Below are positions 9,365 to 17,588 of a stretch of DNA of 64,000 nucleotides, one piece after another; the stretch's first letter is position 1, and the number at the start of each line of letters is the position of its first letter. Source of the stretch: an uncultured Bacteroides sp. (GTDB lineage: Bacteria; Bacteroidota; Bacteroidia; Bacteroidales; Bacteroidaceae); assembly GCA_900766195.1 (NCBI GenBank), contig CAAFUN010000168.1, positions 1-64,000 of the forward strand, in the 5' to 3' direction. The notes below the pieces were generated by a model. The model was not told the origin of the DNA. It did not search any database and saw only the letters and a program-made list of their open reading frames with translations. A program made the translations under genes and the position numbers.

Positions 9365-9407
9365 TGGAATAAGAATAGAAGAAAAATATATTGTAAGATT
9401 TTTATAT

Positions 9408-9986
9408 ATGAAGAAACTGAAGCTTGTTGCTATTATCACACTCGTTCTATCAGGAACATGTAACCATTTGGCAGCACAGGAAATAGCCATAAAGAATAAT
9501 CTCCTTTATGATGCTACAACCACGCCTAACTTACAGTTGGAAATGTCCCTTAGCCGGAAAACCACTTTTGAACTGGGTGTCGGAGTAAATCCGTTCACCT
9601 TCTCTGACAACAAGAAGTTCAAGCACTGGCTGGTGCAACCCGAGTATCGCTATTGGCTTTGCGAGAAATTCAACGGACACTTCTTCGGTATTCATGCACA
9701 CGGCGGTCAGTTTAATGTTGGTGGATGGGATATCCCTGTCGGCCGACTTGACATATTCAAGGATCATCGCTATCAAGGCTACTTCTATGGCGCAGGCATC
9801 AGTTATGGCTATCAATGGATTATCAGCCCACGATGGAACATGGAGTTCAACCTTGGTGGAGGTTATGCGCGTATCCACTATGACAAGTATCCCTGCGCCA
9901 CATGCGGAACCCGGGAAGACAAAGGGAAATACAACTATTTCGGCGTAACAAAAGCCGCCATATCATTAGTCTATTTCATAAAGTAA
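9408..9986 (+). CDS. DUF3575 family outer-membrane protein of the fimbrial operon
   Basis: A 192-aa protein with a signal peptide (MKKLKLVAIITLVLSGTCNH followed by LAAQE) and alternating aromatic/glycine-rich strands typical of a small beta-barrel: FELGVGVNPFTF, WLVQPEYRYWLCEKFNGHFFG, YGYQWIISPRWNMEFNLGGGY. I recognise it as DUF3575, a family commonly found at the head of Bacteroidales fimbrial operons. A CATC motif lies at residues 163-166. It is the first gene downstream of the invertible promoter and is followed after 12 nt by the DUF3868 gene. Its exact role is unknown to me; an outer-membrane accessory function in fimbrial assembly or anchoring is an inference. Confidence 0.85.
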   Translation: MKKLKLVAIITLVLSGTCNHLAAQEIAIKNNLLYDATTTPNLQLEMSLSRKTTFELGVGVNPFTFSDNKKFKHWLVQPEYRYWLCEKFNGHFFGIHAHGGQFNVGGWDIPVGRLDIFKDHRYQGYFYGAGISYGYQWIISPRWNMEFNLGGGYARIHYDKYPCATCGTREDKGKYNYFGVTKAAISLVYFIK

Positions 9987-9998
9987 TCTGAAGCTAAG

Positions 9999-11453
9999 AT
10001 GAAAACAAAATATATTTCTTTTATAATTGCCCTTCTGGCTATCATACCGGGTGTATATGCCCAGACACCTTATTTACAAGGAGTGAAAGTGGAAAATCCG
10101 CAAGCATCCAGACACAATGGAAAAGTGACGGTATCTATGGATATTGTGGTCGACGGGCTCGATATGAAATCCAACGACATGATTATCCTTACCCCCGTAC
10201 TGAAGTCCAACCAAGACTTCACCACAGCCGAGCTTCCACCGGTGGTAATAGCGGGAAACAAACGTAATAAGATATTAAAGCGGCAGCAGAAGTTCCACAA
10301 CTCTATCGGTATAGAAGCTACCCCGCATACTATATTGAAAAGAAAGAATAACGCGGTACAGCAGGTGGCCTACACCGCCGAACTGCCACAGGCAGCATGG
10401 ATGAAAGACGCCACACTGTCACTAGATGAGAAGGTGGTGGGCTGCGCCGACTGTAACAAGGAGAAAGATCTGACACTGACAGCCGTTCCGCGCATCCTGC
10501 CGGGTGACTATATTCCGGCTTACCACTTGACCTACATCATGCCCGAAGCCGAAGTGAAAACCCGCAGTGACCGCCACACCGCCACCTTCAATTATGTGGT
10601 GGACCGTTACGAACTGCTCCGCAACTATAAGGGCAACGCTGCCAAGTTTGCTGAAGTGGACAAGATTATCGGTGACCTGCAGCGCAATTCCGACCTCAAG
10701 ATCACGGAGTTCCACATAGCCGGATATGCCTCACCCGAAGCCAGTGTACCCCACAATCGCATGCTGGCAAAGAATCGTGCCGAGTCATTTGCCAACTACC
10801 TCATCTCCAAGTTCGGAGTATCCCGCAACCAGTTTACCGTAGAAAGCTTCGGCGAGGACTGGGACGGACTGCGTAAGGCGATTGCCGCTTCCTCCATTGC
10901 CGACCGTCAAGCCATATTAGATATTATAGATAAGGTATCAAATCCCGATTCCCGTGACGCCGCGTTGATGAAGCTCTCCGGCGGCGGCACCTACCGTACG
11001 TTGCTGAACGACTATTATCCGCCGCTCCGCCGCACGGAATACGTCATAGCCTACAATGTTCGTCCGTTCGACGTGGACGAGGCGCGCGAAATCATTAAGA
11101 CCAATCCCCGCCTGCTCAACCTCAACGAGATGTACATGGTGGCAAAGAGTTATCCCGTGGGCAGCAAAGAATTTAAAGAAGTGTTCGACGTTGCCACACG
11201 ACTATACCCAGATAGTGAAATAGCCATACTGAACTCTGCATCAGCGGACATCGAGGGCGGTAATCCGGATGCGGCACTTGAGCGTATGGGCAGGATAGCC
11301 GAAAGCTCCAAAGCGTGGAACAACATTGGTGTGGGCTATGCCCGCAAGGGAGATTTTGTCAGGGCGAAAGAATACCTCGATAAAGCAGCGTCAGCGGGAG
11401 ATACCGATGCACGGCAGAACTTGCAGGAACTGGAGAAAGTCGTGAATCAATGA
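9999..11453 (+). CDS. DUF3868 / OmpA-like / TPR fimbrial accessory protein
   Basis: A 484-aa exported protein (signal peptide ending GVYAQ). The N-terminal part, with QGVKVENPQASRHNGKVTVS, matches my memory of DUF3868. Residues about 205-290 resemble an OmpA C-terminal peptidoglycan-binding fold (ITEFHIAGYASPEASVPHNR, then LAKNRAESFANYLISKFGV). The last 100 residues contain TPR-like helices (AWNNIGVGYARKGDFVRAKE). A CADC motif is at 149-152. The gene is paired with the DUF3575 gene. A likely role is linking the outer-membrane fimbrial assembly site to the cell wall; this is inferred from the OmpA-like domain and the neighbours. Confidence 0.82.
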   Translation: MKTKYISFIIALLAIIPGVYAQTPYLQGVKVENPQASRHNGKVTVSMDIVVDGLDMKSNDMIILTPVLKSNQDFTTAELPPVVIAGNKRNKILKRQQKFHNSIGIEATPHTILKRKNNAVQQVAYTAELPQAAWMKDATLSLDEKVVGCADCNKEKDLTLTAVPRILPGDYIPAYHLTYIMPEAEVKTRSDRHTATFNYVVDRYELLRNYKGNAAKFAEVDKIIGDLQRNSDLKITEFHIAGYASPEASVPHNRMLAKNRAESFANYLISKFGVSRNQFTVESFGEDWDGLRKAIAASSIADRQAILDIIDKVSNPDSRDAALMKLSGGGTYRTLLNDYYPPLRRTEYVIAYNVRPFDVDEAREIIKTNPRLLNLNEMYMVAKSYPVGSKEFKEVFDVATRLYPDSEIAILNSASADIEGGNPDAALERMGRIAESSKAWNNIGVGYARKGDFVRAKEYLDKAASAGDTDARQNLQELEKVVNQ

Positions 11454-11518
11454 ATTCAACATATGTATAACTAAAACAAAAAAAGAGCATTATTAATTCA
11501 CTTTATTTTTTAACAAGT

Positions 11519-13108
11519 ATGAGAAAATTATCAAAATTTTATTTAATGGCTGCGGCGGCTCTCACAATGGGATTCGCATCTTGCAGCAGCGACGACTTGC
11601 CGAATAGTCATGAAGTGCAGGTAGGCAATACGAATGTGGCAGTCAGTCTTTCACTATCGTTGGGCAACACAACCCGTGCTTTGCCTAATGAATATAATTA
11701 TGTAGGCGAATGGGCAGGCAAAGACAATATCCAGACTGTCGACATCTATTTGGTTGATGCAATAAAAGCATCAGTAATACATCAATCTTTCAGTGTAGCC
11801 GCCGGTGAATACGTAGTGGCAGCATCACCAAATGCAAGCAATCAGATTATTCTGACCCCTAAAAAGGCTATCAAGACTACGGCGGGTCAAAAGGCCGTCT
11901 ATGCAGTTATTAACACGACCCCTGAGATTACGGCTGCTTTGACAGCTACAACCATTCCAGCGTTTGATAATGCTTTCAAGACAGTGGCTATGGGATTGGC
12001 GAATTCCGGTACATCTACCACAGTGAGCACTTCCGCTTCAAAGATTGCAAATGTGGACACCTCCAAAGATGTTATAGTCATGACGAACTCTGAAGACGTG
12101 ACTCTCAATGTTCTGCCGAACATCACATCTGATCAGACATTGGCTTCAGGCGCTGATGCTACAAAGAACCGTGTGGGAGTAAAAGTAGAAAGAGCAGTTG
12201 CCCGTGTAATGATAACAACCAAACAGATCAGCTATGACGTAATGTCAGGAGCTACTAAAGTCGGAACTGTATCTGATATTACTTGGGTATTGGCACAAGG
12301 TGAAAACTCTCTGTATATTCAGCGCAAGTCTGACTATATGAGTCCCTCGTATGGATGGAAGCCTGCCGATGATGCCGCTTATTATGCAAACGCTGGTAGC
12401 ATGTACGACTATTCCGGTTTGTTTGAGAATAAGACTAACAAGCAAGGTGGAACTACTATTCCGACACTTGTTGACTATTCAACGGCCAATTCCACCTCAA
12501 TTGGTGAATCAAGCATCCTCGACGGAAAGTTTATTTTGCCTACTACTCATACTTATGGTGCTGAAACAGCATCATTTTATAAAAAAGGAAATACTGCTTA
12601 TATATTAGTAAGAGCTACCTATAAACCTGAACTTTTTGCAGACGGGGGTACTGCCAATACAGACGGTACTTTCTACCTTGGAGCAAATGGTAAATATTAC
12701 ACAAGTGCCACTAACGCTGTTGATCCAACTAAGGGCGGCGTTACAAACCAGACTGTCGCTAAATATGAAAAGGGTAAAGTGTTGTACTATGTTTGGGTGA
12801 ACCCGGATAATACCGATACAGGCAATTGGTACAATTCTCCGGTATTGCGTAATAATATTTATCACGTACATATCACCGGCTTCAAGACTATCGGTACCAA
12901 TTGGAATCCGTTGTATCCTGAAGATCCAAATACAGCGACTCCGACGAATCCGGATCCTAAACCGACAGTAAATCCTGGAGATCCGCAAGAACCAACCAAC
13001 CCGATTGATCCTACTGATCCGTTGACTACTCCGGAAACATGGATGAGCGTTGACGTTACGGTATTGCCATGGCAAGTACATTCTTATGTAGTGCAACCAG
13101 GTATTTGA
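11519..13108 (+). CDS. Mfa1-type major fimbrillin lipoprotein
   Basis: Probable structural subunit of the fimbria (529 aa). It has a lipoprotein signal with lipobox FASC (Cys22) followed by SSDD, and an early TTR-ALP site (Arg53) where trypsin-like proteases mature related fimbrillins in Porphyromonas. The body is Ser/Thr-rich beta sequence (VAVSLSLSLGN, RVGVKVERAVARVMITTKQI). A Pro/Asp/Thr-rich stretch lies at about 468-508, and the protein ends in VLPWQVHSYVVQPGI. A long-stem hairpin follows the gene. It is the third gene of the operon, and the anchor-type subunit comes next. The assignment to Mfa1 rather than FimA rests on the C-terminal region and gene order. Confidence 0.85.
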   Translation: MRKLSKFYLMAAAALTMGFASCSSDDLPNSHEVQVGNTNVAVSLSLSLGNTTRALPNEYNYVGEWAGKDNIQTVDIYLVDAIKASVIHQSFSVAAGEYVVAASPNASNQIILTPKKAIKTTAGQKAVYAVINTTPEITAALTATTIPAFDNAFKTVAMGLANSGTSTTVSTSASKIANVDTSKDVIVMTNSEDVTLNVLPNITSDQTLASGADATKNRVGVKVERAVARVMITTKQISYDVMSGATKVGTVSDITWVLAQGENSLYIQRKSDYMSPSYGWKPADDAAYYANAGSMYDYSGLFENKTNKQGGTTIPTLVDYSTANSTSIGESSILDGKFILPTTHTYGAETASFYKKGNTAYILVRATYKPELFADGGTANTDGTFYLGANGKYYTSATNAVDPTKGGVTNQTVAKYEKGKVLYYVWVNPDNTDTGNWYNSPVLRNNIYHVHITGFKTIGTNWNPLYPEDPNTATPTNPDPKPTVNPGDPQEPTNPIDPTDPLTTPETWMSVDVTVLPWQVHSYVVQPGI

Positions 13109-13143
13109 TCGTTTTATGATAGAACTTGTAAAGCTATAAATAC

Positions 13144-13216
13144 AGAAACGGATAGGTGTCAATTGTCGGACGGCAGTACATACAGTGACATATAGGCAGA
13201 ACACCTATCCGTTTCT
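13144..13216 (+). terminator. Hairpin between fimbrillin and anchor genes
   Basis: AGAAACGGATAGGTGT (13144-13159) and ACACCTATCCGTTTCT (13201-13216) form a perfect 16-bp stem around 41 nt, followed by a weak CTTTC tract. The next gene starts 42 nt later on the same strand. It looks like a partial terminator or RNA-stabilising element that would leave more transcript for the major subunit than for the distal genes. Confidence 0.6.
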
Positions 13217-13257
13217 CTTTCAACAATAATTTCCAAATTTTCTCAAAAACGCAAGGA

Positions 13258-14250
13258 ATGAAGAATTTACAAAACAAGATATTGATGACCCTATTCACGT
13301 TGGGAACAATGCTATGGAGCTGTGACTCCTTTATCTATGATGATCTCAAAGATTGTCCCCAAGGTGTATATGTGAAGTTCTATTCAATGACCCCTTGTGA
13401 GTCCGATTCTACGTTCATCGGAAGCGTACCTTCGCTCACCGTATTTGCGTTCGACAAAAGTGACAAGCTGGTCACTTCCATCAACAAGCAGAACGTGACG
13501 CTGAGCCGCGACTTTGAAGTGCTAATGCCCGTATCGGACGGAAACTTCTCGTTTGTGGCATGGGCAGGTGTTGACGATAAGTTCACCACCGCTACGTTCA
13601 CCAATGGCATCACCACCAAAAAGGATGTGATGCTGACCCTGAAATCCAATGCAAGCGTAGCTACTGAGTTGGGCAACACGCATGTATGGCAAGGCGAAAG
13701 CCCCGTCATATTCCTGCCTTCGCCCAAAGACAACGGCTCGTTTTTCCAACATACCGCAGTGAACCTGCGCGAACTGACCAACCGATTGAAGGTAATTGTG
13801 GAGTTTGACAAAACCATCAATCTGCAAGAGGTGAAACCGCAAGACCTCACCATTGCCGTGTCTTCCGCCAATGGCATGACCAACATCAATGGTAGTATGC
13901 CGCTAGGAAGCCCCGTACTGAACTATCCTTCCATCAACACGGCCTATACCGATCGATCCGTGACCTGGAACTTTGCCCTGATGGACTTGGTGACCGGGTA
14001 CAAGAATTCATTAAAGATAGACTATTGGGCGAAAGACCGGACATTATTCAGCGGCGACCTTATCGGTAGCATCCTGTTACTGTATGAAAAGGATATCAAC
14101 ATCAACCTGGCATGTATGAACGACTTCACGGTAAAGTTTGTAGTGAGAGACTACTGTTCTACATGTACCGGAAAGGATACGTATTTCTCGTGTGACATAT
14201 TGGTGAACGACTGGCTTATACACAGTTATGAGACTGATTTAGGTTTATAA
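13258..14250 (+). CDS. Mfa2/FimB-type fimbrial anchor lipoprotein
   Basis: A 330-aa lipoprotein (lipobox LWSC, Cys22) with the DDLKDCPQGVYVKFYSMTPC signature of the FimB/Mfa2 family. The family terminates and anchors the fimbria at the outer membrane. It contains a beta-rich first half (LTVFAFDKSDKLV, VLMPVSDGNFSFVAWAG), a CSTC motif at 300-303 followed by another Cys in TYFSCDI, and a final VNDWLIHSYETDLGL. No internal TR-A maturation site is evident, in line with an anchor that keeps its lipid. It follows the fimbrillin gene across the hairpin and precedes the two fimbrillin-like lipoproteins. Confidence 0.88.
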   Translation: MKNLQNKILMTLFTLGTMLWSCDSFIYDDLKDCPQGVYVKFYSMTPCESDSTFIGSVPSLTVFAFDKSDKLVTSINKQNVTLSRDFEVLMPVSDGNFSFVAWAGVDDKFTTATFTNGITTKKDVMLTLKSNASVATELGNTHVWQGESPVIFLPSPKDNGSFFQHTAVNLRELTNRLKVIVEFDKTINLQEVKPQDLTIAVSSANGMTNINGSMPLGSPVLNYPSINTAYTDRSVTWNFALMDLVTGYKNSLKIDYWAKDRTLFSGDLIGSILLLYEKDININLACMNDFTVKFVVRDYCSTCTGKDTYFSCDILVNDWLIHSYETDLGL

Positions 14251-14289
14251 CGCATCCTCTATGATATGCATCTTCGATAAGAACTGGTT

Positions 14290-15603
14290 ATGAAGAAAGT
14301 AAAATATATAAAGAAAATAAAATGTTTAATTGTAACGCTTGCCAGTATGGTTCTGGTTCTTGCCGGATGTGACCCGAAGGAAAACGAGGGTGACGTAAAC
14401 AACGGCACCGTCTATCTGTCCATTACTCGTGCCACAGCCGACGGCGTAGAATCTATCAATGCGGACAACACGGATTACGAGGATCGTGTGCACGACCTTG
14501 CCATGCTGGTATTTGATTCGTCTACCGGAGACAAAGTGGGCGAATATTATGAAACAGGTATTTCCATGACAGGCAGCAATACATTTACCGTCAAGCTGAC
14601 ACCCGGAACGCGTAACTTCTATTTTATCGCCAATAGGGATAACTCAGCCATGCAGTCCATCACCAAGGAGAGTGCAATGAAAGCATATATGGGAATCATG
14701 ACTAATATGGATGCCGTCTTATATAATCCCGGTGCCAATTTAAATGAGGGTTTCCCCATGTCGCGGGTTTACCTGAATCAGACCGTCACCACAGGCGGAA
14801 ATATCTATCAGCCTACACCATTTAAGCCGGGCGGAGAAGATAAGGTGAAGCTGATACGTATAGTAGCAAAGCTGGAGGTTAATTTAGATGGAACTGCAAA
14901 TATGGGAATTAAAGGAATCTATTTCCGCAATGCCAACCGCCAGTTCTGCTTGTTGAATCCATCTGTAACCCCTCCATCTACATATTTCAATGATAATACA
15001 ACAAATACTAAGTTGAAACAAGTCGGTACAAGTAATACCTATATCTATTATGTGCCCGAAGCCATTATCTCTTCGGGCACATGGAGTACAACGGGAAACA
15101 ACAAGCCCATCAATTACTTCACTATTGAGACTAACAATGGTATGATATATGATATACCCATTGTCTCCAACGAATTGAGCATTACCGCAGATTATCTAAA
15201 AAAGGCAACAGGAGTGTATTCAGGTTTCACACCTGATTACAACATCTGGCGCAACCACCATTACAAATATACCATAAAGAATCTTCAAAAGATTGAAATT
15301 CTCTACACGGTGAATGACTGGGGTAAAGTGGAGAAATCAATGTATATGGGTTACGGCTACAATGTGGAAGTGGATGAAAACGGAAAAGTGACCGTCAAGA
15401 ATACCGTTACAGCCTGTGCGCCCTACAGCTTGGTGCTTACTGCACTTGGCGGAGCAACATTCACGGACGGCAATACAACAAAGACATTGACTGATGTGAG
15501 CTCCACTGCATCCACCACTTTGGAATTGCAAAATATTCCGGCTAGTGGAGATTACTTGAAGGTCGAGTTCAATGGAAATGTGGTAAAGACCTTTACTAAA
15601 TAA
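14290..15603 (+). CDS. Fimbrillin-like lipoprotein, probable minor or tip subunit
   Basis: A 437-aa lipoprotein (lipobox LAGC, Cys27) with a fimbrillin-like N-terminal domain: NNGTVYLSITRATADG, with a candidate Arg47 maturation site, then VHDLAMLVFDSSTGDKVGEY and TPGTRNFYFIANR. The second half includes IEILYTVNDWGKVEKSMYMG. The C-terminal 75 residues form a small separate beta domain (VTACAPYSLVLTALGGATF to the end). In related operons such genes encode minor or tip components; that role is inferred from order and fold-like motifs. The next gene begins 3 nt after its stop, so the two are probably translationally coupled. Confidence 0.75.
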   Translation: MKKVKYIKKIKCLIVTLASMVLVLAGCDPKENEGDVNNGTVYLSITRATADGVESINADNTDYEDRVHDLAMLVFDSSTGDKVGEYYETGISMTGSNTFTVKLTPGTRNFYFIANRDNSAMQSITKESAMKAYMGIMTNMDAVLYNPGANLNEGFPMSRVYLNQTVTTGGNIYQPTPFKPGGEDKVKLIRIVAKLEVNLDGTANMGIKGIYFRNANRQFCLLNPSVTPPSTYFNDNTTNTKLKQVGTSNTYIYYVPEAIISSGTWSTTGNNKPINYFTIETNNGMIYDIPIVSNELSITADYLKKATGVYSGFTPDYNIWRNHHYKYTIKNLQKIEILYTVNDWGKVEKSMYMGYGYNVEVDENGKVTVKNTVTACAPYSLVLTALGGATFTDGNTTKTLTDVSSTASTTLELQNIPASGDYLKVEFNGNVVKTFTK

Positions 15604-15606
15604 CCA

Positions 15607-16644
15607 ATGCGAATGAAGATAAATAGATTAATCACAGCATTGTTTGTCGGAATATTCCTCGCGGCATGTTCGTTCGATGATCCTGTAGACACAGGTCTAC
15701 AGGAAAACAGGAAGATCGAGCTGTCCTTTTCGGTACCGGCATACAGCTTGGAAATGACAAACGGAACGCGGGCTATCGCCACCCGTGCCACGGATGTGGG
15801 TTCAGATTTGGAAAAGAAGATAGATAACTTATACGTATTCTTGTTTCCTACAGCGGGAACGCAAACATTGATGAAATATTATATTGATGCTGCAACATTT
15901 AGCGGCGGAACATGGAGCACTACGGACAAGAAGGTCACCCTCAACCTTACGCAGGCCGAAGCAGGAAACCGTAATGTCTACGTGGTGGTCAATTGCGCCG
16001 ACTTAAAAACAGCATTGGATGGAGTAGTCTCTTCTGGTGATTTAGAATCCGTTTTCCGCACCACTGCTGCACCTTGGGCGGGTAACATCCAAGTCCCGAT
16101 ACTCATGGTGGGGAATGCCACCAATAATTTCTTAACGAACTATCAGCTGAACAGTGTGCCCCTCACGCGGGCTATAGCCAAAATTGAGTTGAACGTTGAG
16201 TTAAGTAGCGGATTCCAAGTTGCCCCGACCGGAAACAGCAGCAGCGTTACCAACTATAGATACCGTTATGCCAATTTCGATATGAAGACTTATGTATTGA
16301 AACCGGCAAGCAAAACGCCCGCTATAGTGAGCTCCGGCAGTGACAGAAACCCATGGCCGACTGGGGGTACCAATGATTGGACAGCGTGGGGGAATGATCT
16401 GGCTGGTTCAGCAGATACAGGTACAAATTATACCCTCGACGGCATATCCGGAAAGGTGACTGGTCTGCGCATTATCACCTACCTCAACGAACGGGATGAA
16501 GCGGGAGCACAAATTGAAATTGAATTGCCCCGTGCCGACGGTGGACTCCTTCCACCGCCAGAGTTCGGGCCCGAACGCTACAGCGTGACCCTGCCCGACA
16601 AGATTGAACGTAACAAATGGTATCGGTATAGCATATCGATATGA
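15607..16644 (+). CDS. Fimbrillin-like lipoprotein, second minor subunit
   Basis: A 345-aa lipoprotein (lipobox LAAC, Cys21, followed by SFDD). It has two possible Arg maturation sites (TNGTRAIATRATDVG, Arg55 and Arg60) and fimbrillin-like beta segments: KIDNLYVFLFPTAGTQ, AGNRNVYVVVNCADL, PLTRAIAKIELNVELS. It ends IERNKWYRYSISI, the shape of a fimbrial C-terminal strand. It is close to the preceding gene (3 nt) and 21 nt before the LRR lipoprotein. I infer a minor fimbrial subunit; the precise position in the structure is unknown. Confidence 0.74.
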   Translation: MRMKINRLITALFVGIFLAACSFDDPVDTGLQENRKIELSFSVPAYSLEMTNGTRAIATRATDVGSDLEKKIDNLYVFLFPTAGTQTLMKYYIDAATFSGGTWSTTDKKVTLNLTQAEAGNRNVYVVVNCADLKTALDGVVSSGDLESVFRTTAAPWAGNIQVPILMVGNATNNFLTNYQLNSVPLTRAIAKIELNVELSSGFQVAPTGNSSSVTNYRYRYANFDMKTYVLKPASKTPAIVSSGSDRNPWPTGGTNDWTAWGNDLAGSADTGTNYTLDGISGKVTGLRIITYLNERDEAGAQIEIELPRADGGLLPPPEFGPERYSVTLPDKIERNKWYRYSISI

Positions 16645-16665
16645 TTTATGTAAAAAGCGTAGCTT

Positions 16666-17529
16666 ATGAGATATAAATACTTACACATAGCCTTTATAGC
16701 ATTGGCAGCAGCATTGATCGGTTGTCAGGAAGACCGGTACGAGCTAAGTGGCGATAATAAAGCCCAAACGGCGGCGGACGGCGTCATGACTTTGACCACC
16801 ACCCGCACAGACGGTAAGATAGCGTTGGCAGTGGATGCTTCGGAAGTAGCCCGTTCCGGCGTATGGATAGACCTTGACGGAGACGGACTGCGCGCGAAAG
16901 ATACCTCAGAAGATGTCAGTACATTCGATGCTTATGTAGAATATCCTCTTTCTGATGGAGTGAAGACAGTGAGGGTTTATGGTGCGGTCACTTATCTGGG
17001 CTGCGCATCCAACTCCATCACAGCGATAGACGCAAGTGACAATACCGCCCTGCTCACACTAAACTGTCCGCAGAACCAACTTTTAAGCATAGATGTATCG
17101 AAGAACACGCTGTTGGAACGGCTGGACTGCTCCGGCAACGCAATCACTTCGCTCAACGTATCCACCAATAAAGCACTGCTGTCCTTGTGGTGCTTCAATA
17201 ACAAGCTGAACGCGCTGAACGTATCCGCTAATGCCAATCTGGCTTTTCTGGACTGTTCCGGCAACCGCCTCAGCGCACTCGATGTGTCGAAAAACGTCAA
17301 GCTGGTGCGCTTATTATGCTATAACAACTTACTCCCCACTCTCGACATCTCCAAGAACAGCAACTTGAATCGCCTATGGGCGTTCGGCAATCCGTTTGCA
17401 GAGAAAGAATCTGACAAGTTGGTCTCCGCCCTTGCAGAGACAGTAAAGGGTGAACTATGGATTTCCAATCAAGCGCCAAGTGCTGAAGTAACCGCTGCGG
17501 TAGCGTCTAAAGGATGGGTGATAAAATAG
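16666..17529 (+). CDS. Leucine-rich-repeat lipoprotein in the fimbrial operon
   Basis: A 287-aa lipoprotein (lipobox LIGC, Cys20). After a short beta domain come about six tandem repeats of roughly 21 residues at about 115-250, of the form L-x-x-L-x-C-x-x-N-x-L-x-x-L-D-V-S-x-N, for example LERLDCSGNAITSLNVSTNK and LAFLDCSGNRLSALDVSKN. This is a leucine-rich-repeat solenoid of the type used for protein binding. It sits between fimbrillin-like subunits and the two large adhesins, on the same strand with short gaps. A surface-exposed recognition function is inferred. I know no named homologue. Confidence 0.78.
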   Translation: MRYKYLHIAFIALAAALIGCQEDRYELSGDNKAQTAADGVMTLTTTRTDGKIALAVDASEVARSGVWIDLDGDGLRAKDTSEDVSTFDAYVEYPLSDGVKTVRVYGAVTYLGCASNSITAIDASDNTALLTLNCPQNQLLSIDVSKNTLLERLDCSGNAITSLNVSTNKALLSLWCFNNKLNALNVSANANLAFLDCSGNRLSALDVSKNVKLVRLLCYNNLLPTLDISKNSNLNRLWAFGNPFAEKESDKLVSALAETVKGELWISNQAPSAEVTAAVASKGWVIK

Positions 17530-17588
17530 CGGCGTCTTCAATTAAGCTTCGGGGCTAAAGATGAGATGATAAATTAAAAACTGAAACA

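Noticed and set aside
12605..13204. Long minus-strand open frame opposite the fimbrillin gene
   Set aside because: It is rich in Arg, Ile and Cys in a way typical of an antisense frame, has no recognisable domain, and the plus-strand gene is well supported.
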